In this document: positions 62,805 through 64,000 of the stretch, in pieces
Position numbering within the stretch: the first letter of the stretch is position 1
How the letters are laid out: the number at the start of each line of letters is the position of its first letter
Assembly: GCF_001888805.2 (NCBI RefSeq)
Contig: NZ_CP019113.1
Location: 558,001 to 622,000 of the forward strand
Reading direction: 5' to 3'
Source: Enterobacter sp. SA187
Lineage (GTDB): Bacteria; Pseudomonadota; Gammaproteobacteria; Enterobacterales; Enterobacteriaceae
Length of the DNA: 64,000 bases
The notes under the pieces: generated by a model
What the model saw: only the letters and a program-made list of their open reading frames with translations
What the model was told of the DNA's origin: nothing
The model's database searches: none
Translations under genes and position numbers: made by a program

Positions 62805-64000
62805 ATGAGTCAGAATGTCTATCAGTTTATTGACTTACAGCGCGTTGATCCGCCGAAAAAAGCGCTGAAGATCCGTAAAATAGAGTTTGTTGAAATTTAC
62901 GAGCCGTTTTCAGAAGGCCAGGCCAAAGCACAGGCAGATCGCTGCCTGTCCTGCGGCAATCCCTACTGCGAGTGGAAATGCCCGGTTCATAACTACATTC
63001 CTAACTGGCTGAAGCTGGCCAACGAAGGGCGAATTTTTGAAGCGGCAGAATTGTCGCATCAGACTAACACCCTGCCGGAAGTGTGCGGTCGCGTGTGTCC
63101 ACAGGATCGCCTGTGTGAAGGCTCCTGTACGCTTAACGACGAGTTTGGCGCGGTCACCATCGGCAACATTGAGCGCTATATCAATGATAAAGCGTTTGAA
63201 ATGGGCTGGCGTCCGGACATGACCGGTGTACGTCAGACCGATAAGCGCGTGGCGATTATCGGCGCAGGCCCGGCAGGTCTGGCATGTGCCGACGTGCTGA
63301 CCCGCAACGGCGTGAAAGCGGTGGTCTTTGACCGTCACCCGGAAATCGGCGGCCTGCTGACCTTCGGTATTCCGGCCTTCAAGCTGGAAAAAGAAGTCAT
63401 GACCCGTCGCCGTGAAATTTTCACCGGCATGGGTATTGAATTCAAACTGAACGTGGAAGTGGGCCGCGACGTACAGCTTGAGGATTTGCTGAAAGATTAT
63501 GATGCCGTGTTCCTGGGCGTCGGCACCTATCAGTCGATGCGCGGTGGGCTGGAGAATGAAGATGCGTCCGGCGTGTACGACGCGCTGCCGTTCCTTATCG
63601 CCAACACTAAACAGCTGATGGGCTTTGGTGAAACTACGGACGCGCCGTTCGTCAGCATGGAAGGTCGCCGCGTAGTGGTGCTGGGCGGCGGTGATACCGC
63701 CATGGACTGCGTACGTACGTCCATCCGCCAGGGCGCCACGCACGTTACCTGTGCTTATCGCCGTGATGAAGAGAACATGCCGGGTTCCCGTCGCGAAGTG
63801 AAAAACGCGCGTGAAGAAGGCGTGGAGTTCCAGTTCAACGTGCAGCCGCTGGGCATTGAAGTGAATGCCAACGGCAAAGTGAGCGGCGTGAAAATGGCGC
63901 GCACGGAGATGGGCGCGCCTGATGCCCATGGTCGCCGTCGTGCAGAGATCGTACCGGGCTCTGAACACGTGTTACCGGCCGATGCCGTAGTAATGGCGTT
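62805..64000 (+). CDS. gltD: Glutamate synthase small subunit (3' partial)
   Basis: The first 398 codons of about 472 are present; the frame runs off the right edge. The N-terminal domain has the cysteine-rich CLSCGNPYCEWKC motif and a second set in CGRVCPQDRLCEGSC for 4Fe-4S clusters. The FAD site is IIGAGPAGLACA (about 147-158) and the NADPH site VLGGGDTAMDC (about 290-300). It feeds electrons from NADPH to GltB. The ATG at 62805 is 9 bp after gltB, preceded by AAGGGGA. Confidence 0.98.
   Translation, partial: MSQNVYQFIDLQRVDPPKKALKIRKIEFVEIYEPFSEGQAKAQADRCLSCGNPYCEWKCPVHNYIPNWLKLANEGRIFEAAELSHQTNTLPEVCGRVCPQDRLCEGSCTLNDEFGAVTIGNIERYINDKAFEMGWRPDMTGVRQTDKRVAIIGAGPAGLACADVLTRNGVKAVVFDRHPEIGGLLTFGIPAFKLEKEVMTRRREIFTGMGIEFKLNVEVGRDVQLEDLLKDYDAVFLGVGTYQSMRGGLENEDASGVYDALPFLIANTKQLMGFGETTDAPFVSMEGRRVVVLGGGDTAMDCVRTSIRQGATHVTCAYRRDEENMPGSRREVKNAREEGVEFQFNVQPLGIEVNANGKVSGVKMARTEMGAPDAHGRRRAEIVPGSEHVLPADAVVMA

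Overview
The window is a 64 kb piece of enterobacterial core chromosome. Nearly every gene can be matched to an Escherichia coli gene of the same name, in the same order and orientation as the E. coli lpoA-to-gltD region (about 71-72 min on the K-12 map). The protein details, REP elements, one ERIC element and the moderately GC-rich sequence fit the Enterobacter/Klebsiella/Kosakonia/Citrobacter group. I cannot settle the genus from sequence alone. I see no prophage, insertion sequence, integrase, CRISPR array, toxin-antitoxin pair or replication origin.

Layout. 1-3273 (+): lpoA (5' end missing)-yraN-diaA-dolP, envelope and replication-timing genes. 3318-10732: small accessory-core genes yraQ, yraR, yhbO, yhbP, yhbQ, yhbS, then ubiT facing ubiUV (oxygen-independent ubiquinone synthesis), then yhbW. 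10869-24622 (-): mtr, deaD with the 25-codon yrbN upstream, nlpI, then the RNA/translation block pnp, rpsO, truB, rbfA, infB, nusA, rimP and initiator tRNA metY. 25087-26433 (+): argG. 26549-31424 (-): leuU, secG, glmM, folP, ftsH. 31524-37786: rlmE facing yhbY, greA facing dacB, then obgE-yhbE-rpmA-rplU. 38044-39515 (+): ispB and sfsB. 39579-44375 (-): murA, ibaG and mlaBCDEF (retrograde phospholipid transport). 44600-52518 (+): yrbG, kdsD, kdsC, lptC, lptA, lptB (Kdo synthesis and LPS export), rpoN, hpf, ptsN, rapZ, npr (sigma-54 and nitrogen-PTS). 52552-57538 (-): mtgA, elbB, arcB, yhcC, with the sRNA gene arcZ on the opposite strand beside arcB. 58335-64000 (+): gltB and gltD (3' end missing), glutamate synthase.

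The genes form functional blocks: envelope biogenesis (lpoA, dolP, nlpI, murA, mla, kds/lpt, mtgA, dacB), RNA turnover and ribosome assembly (deaD, pnp, rpsO, rbfA, infB, nusA, rimP, rlmE, yhbY, obgE, rplU, rpmA, hpf), and nitrogen control (rpoN, ptsN, npr, gltBD). Non-coding elements I can recognise are metY, leuU, ArcZ, a GraL-like greA leader RNA, the pnp RNase III hairpin, the rpsO S15-type leader, three REP sites after yhbW, one REP-like site between infB and rbfA, an ERIC element before gltB and about eighteen hairpin terminators.

Compared with the K-12 order I remember, yhbX (argG-leuU) and yrbL (npr-mtgA) are absent. I found no convincing undescribed multi-gene system. The least explained signals are a nested inverted repeat covering the yhbW ribosome-binding region, the long structured gltB leader with its ERIC element, and an inverted repeat in the sfsB leader.
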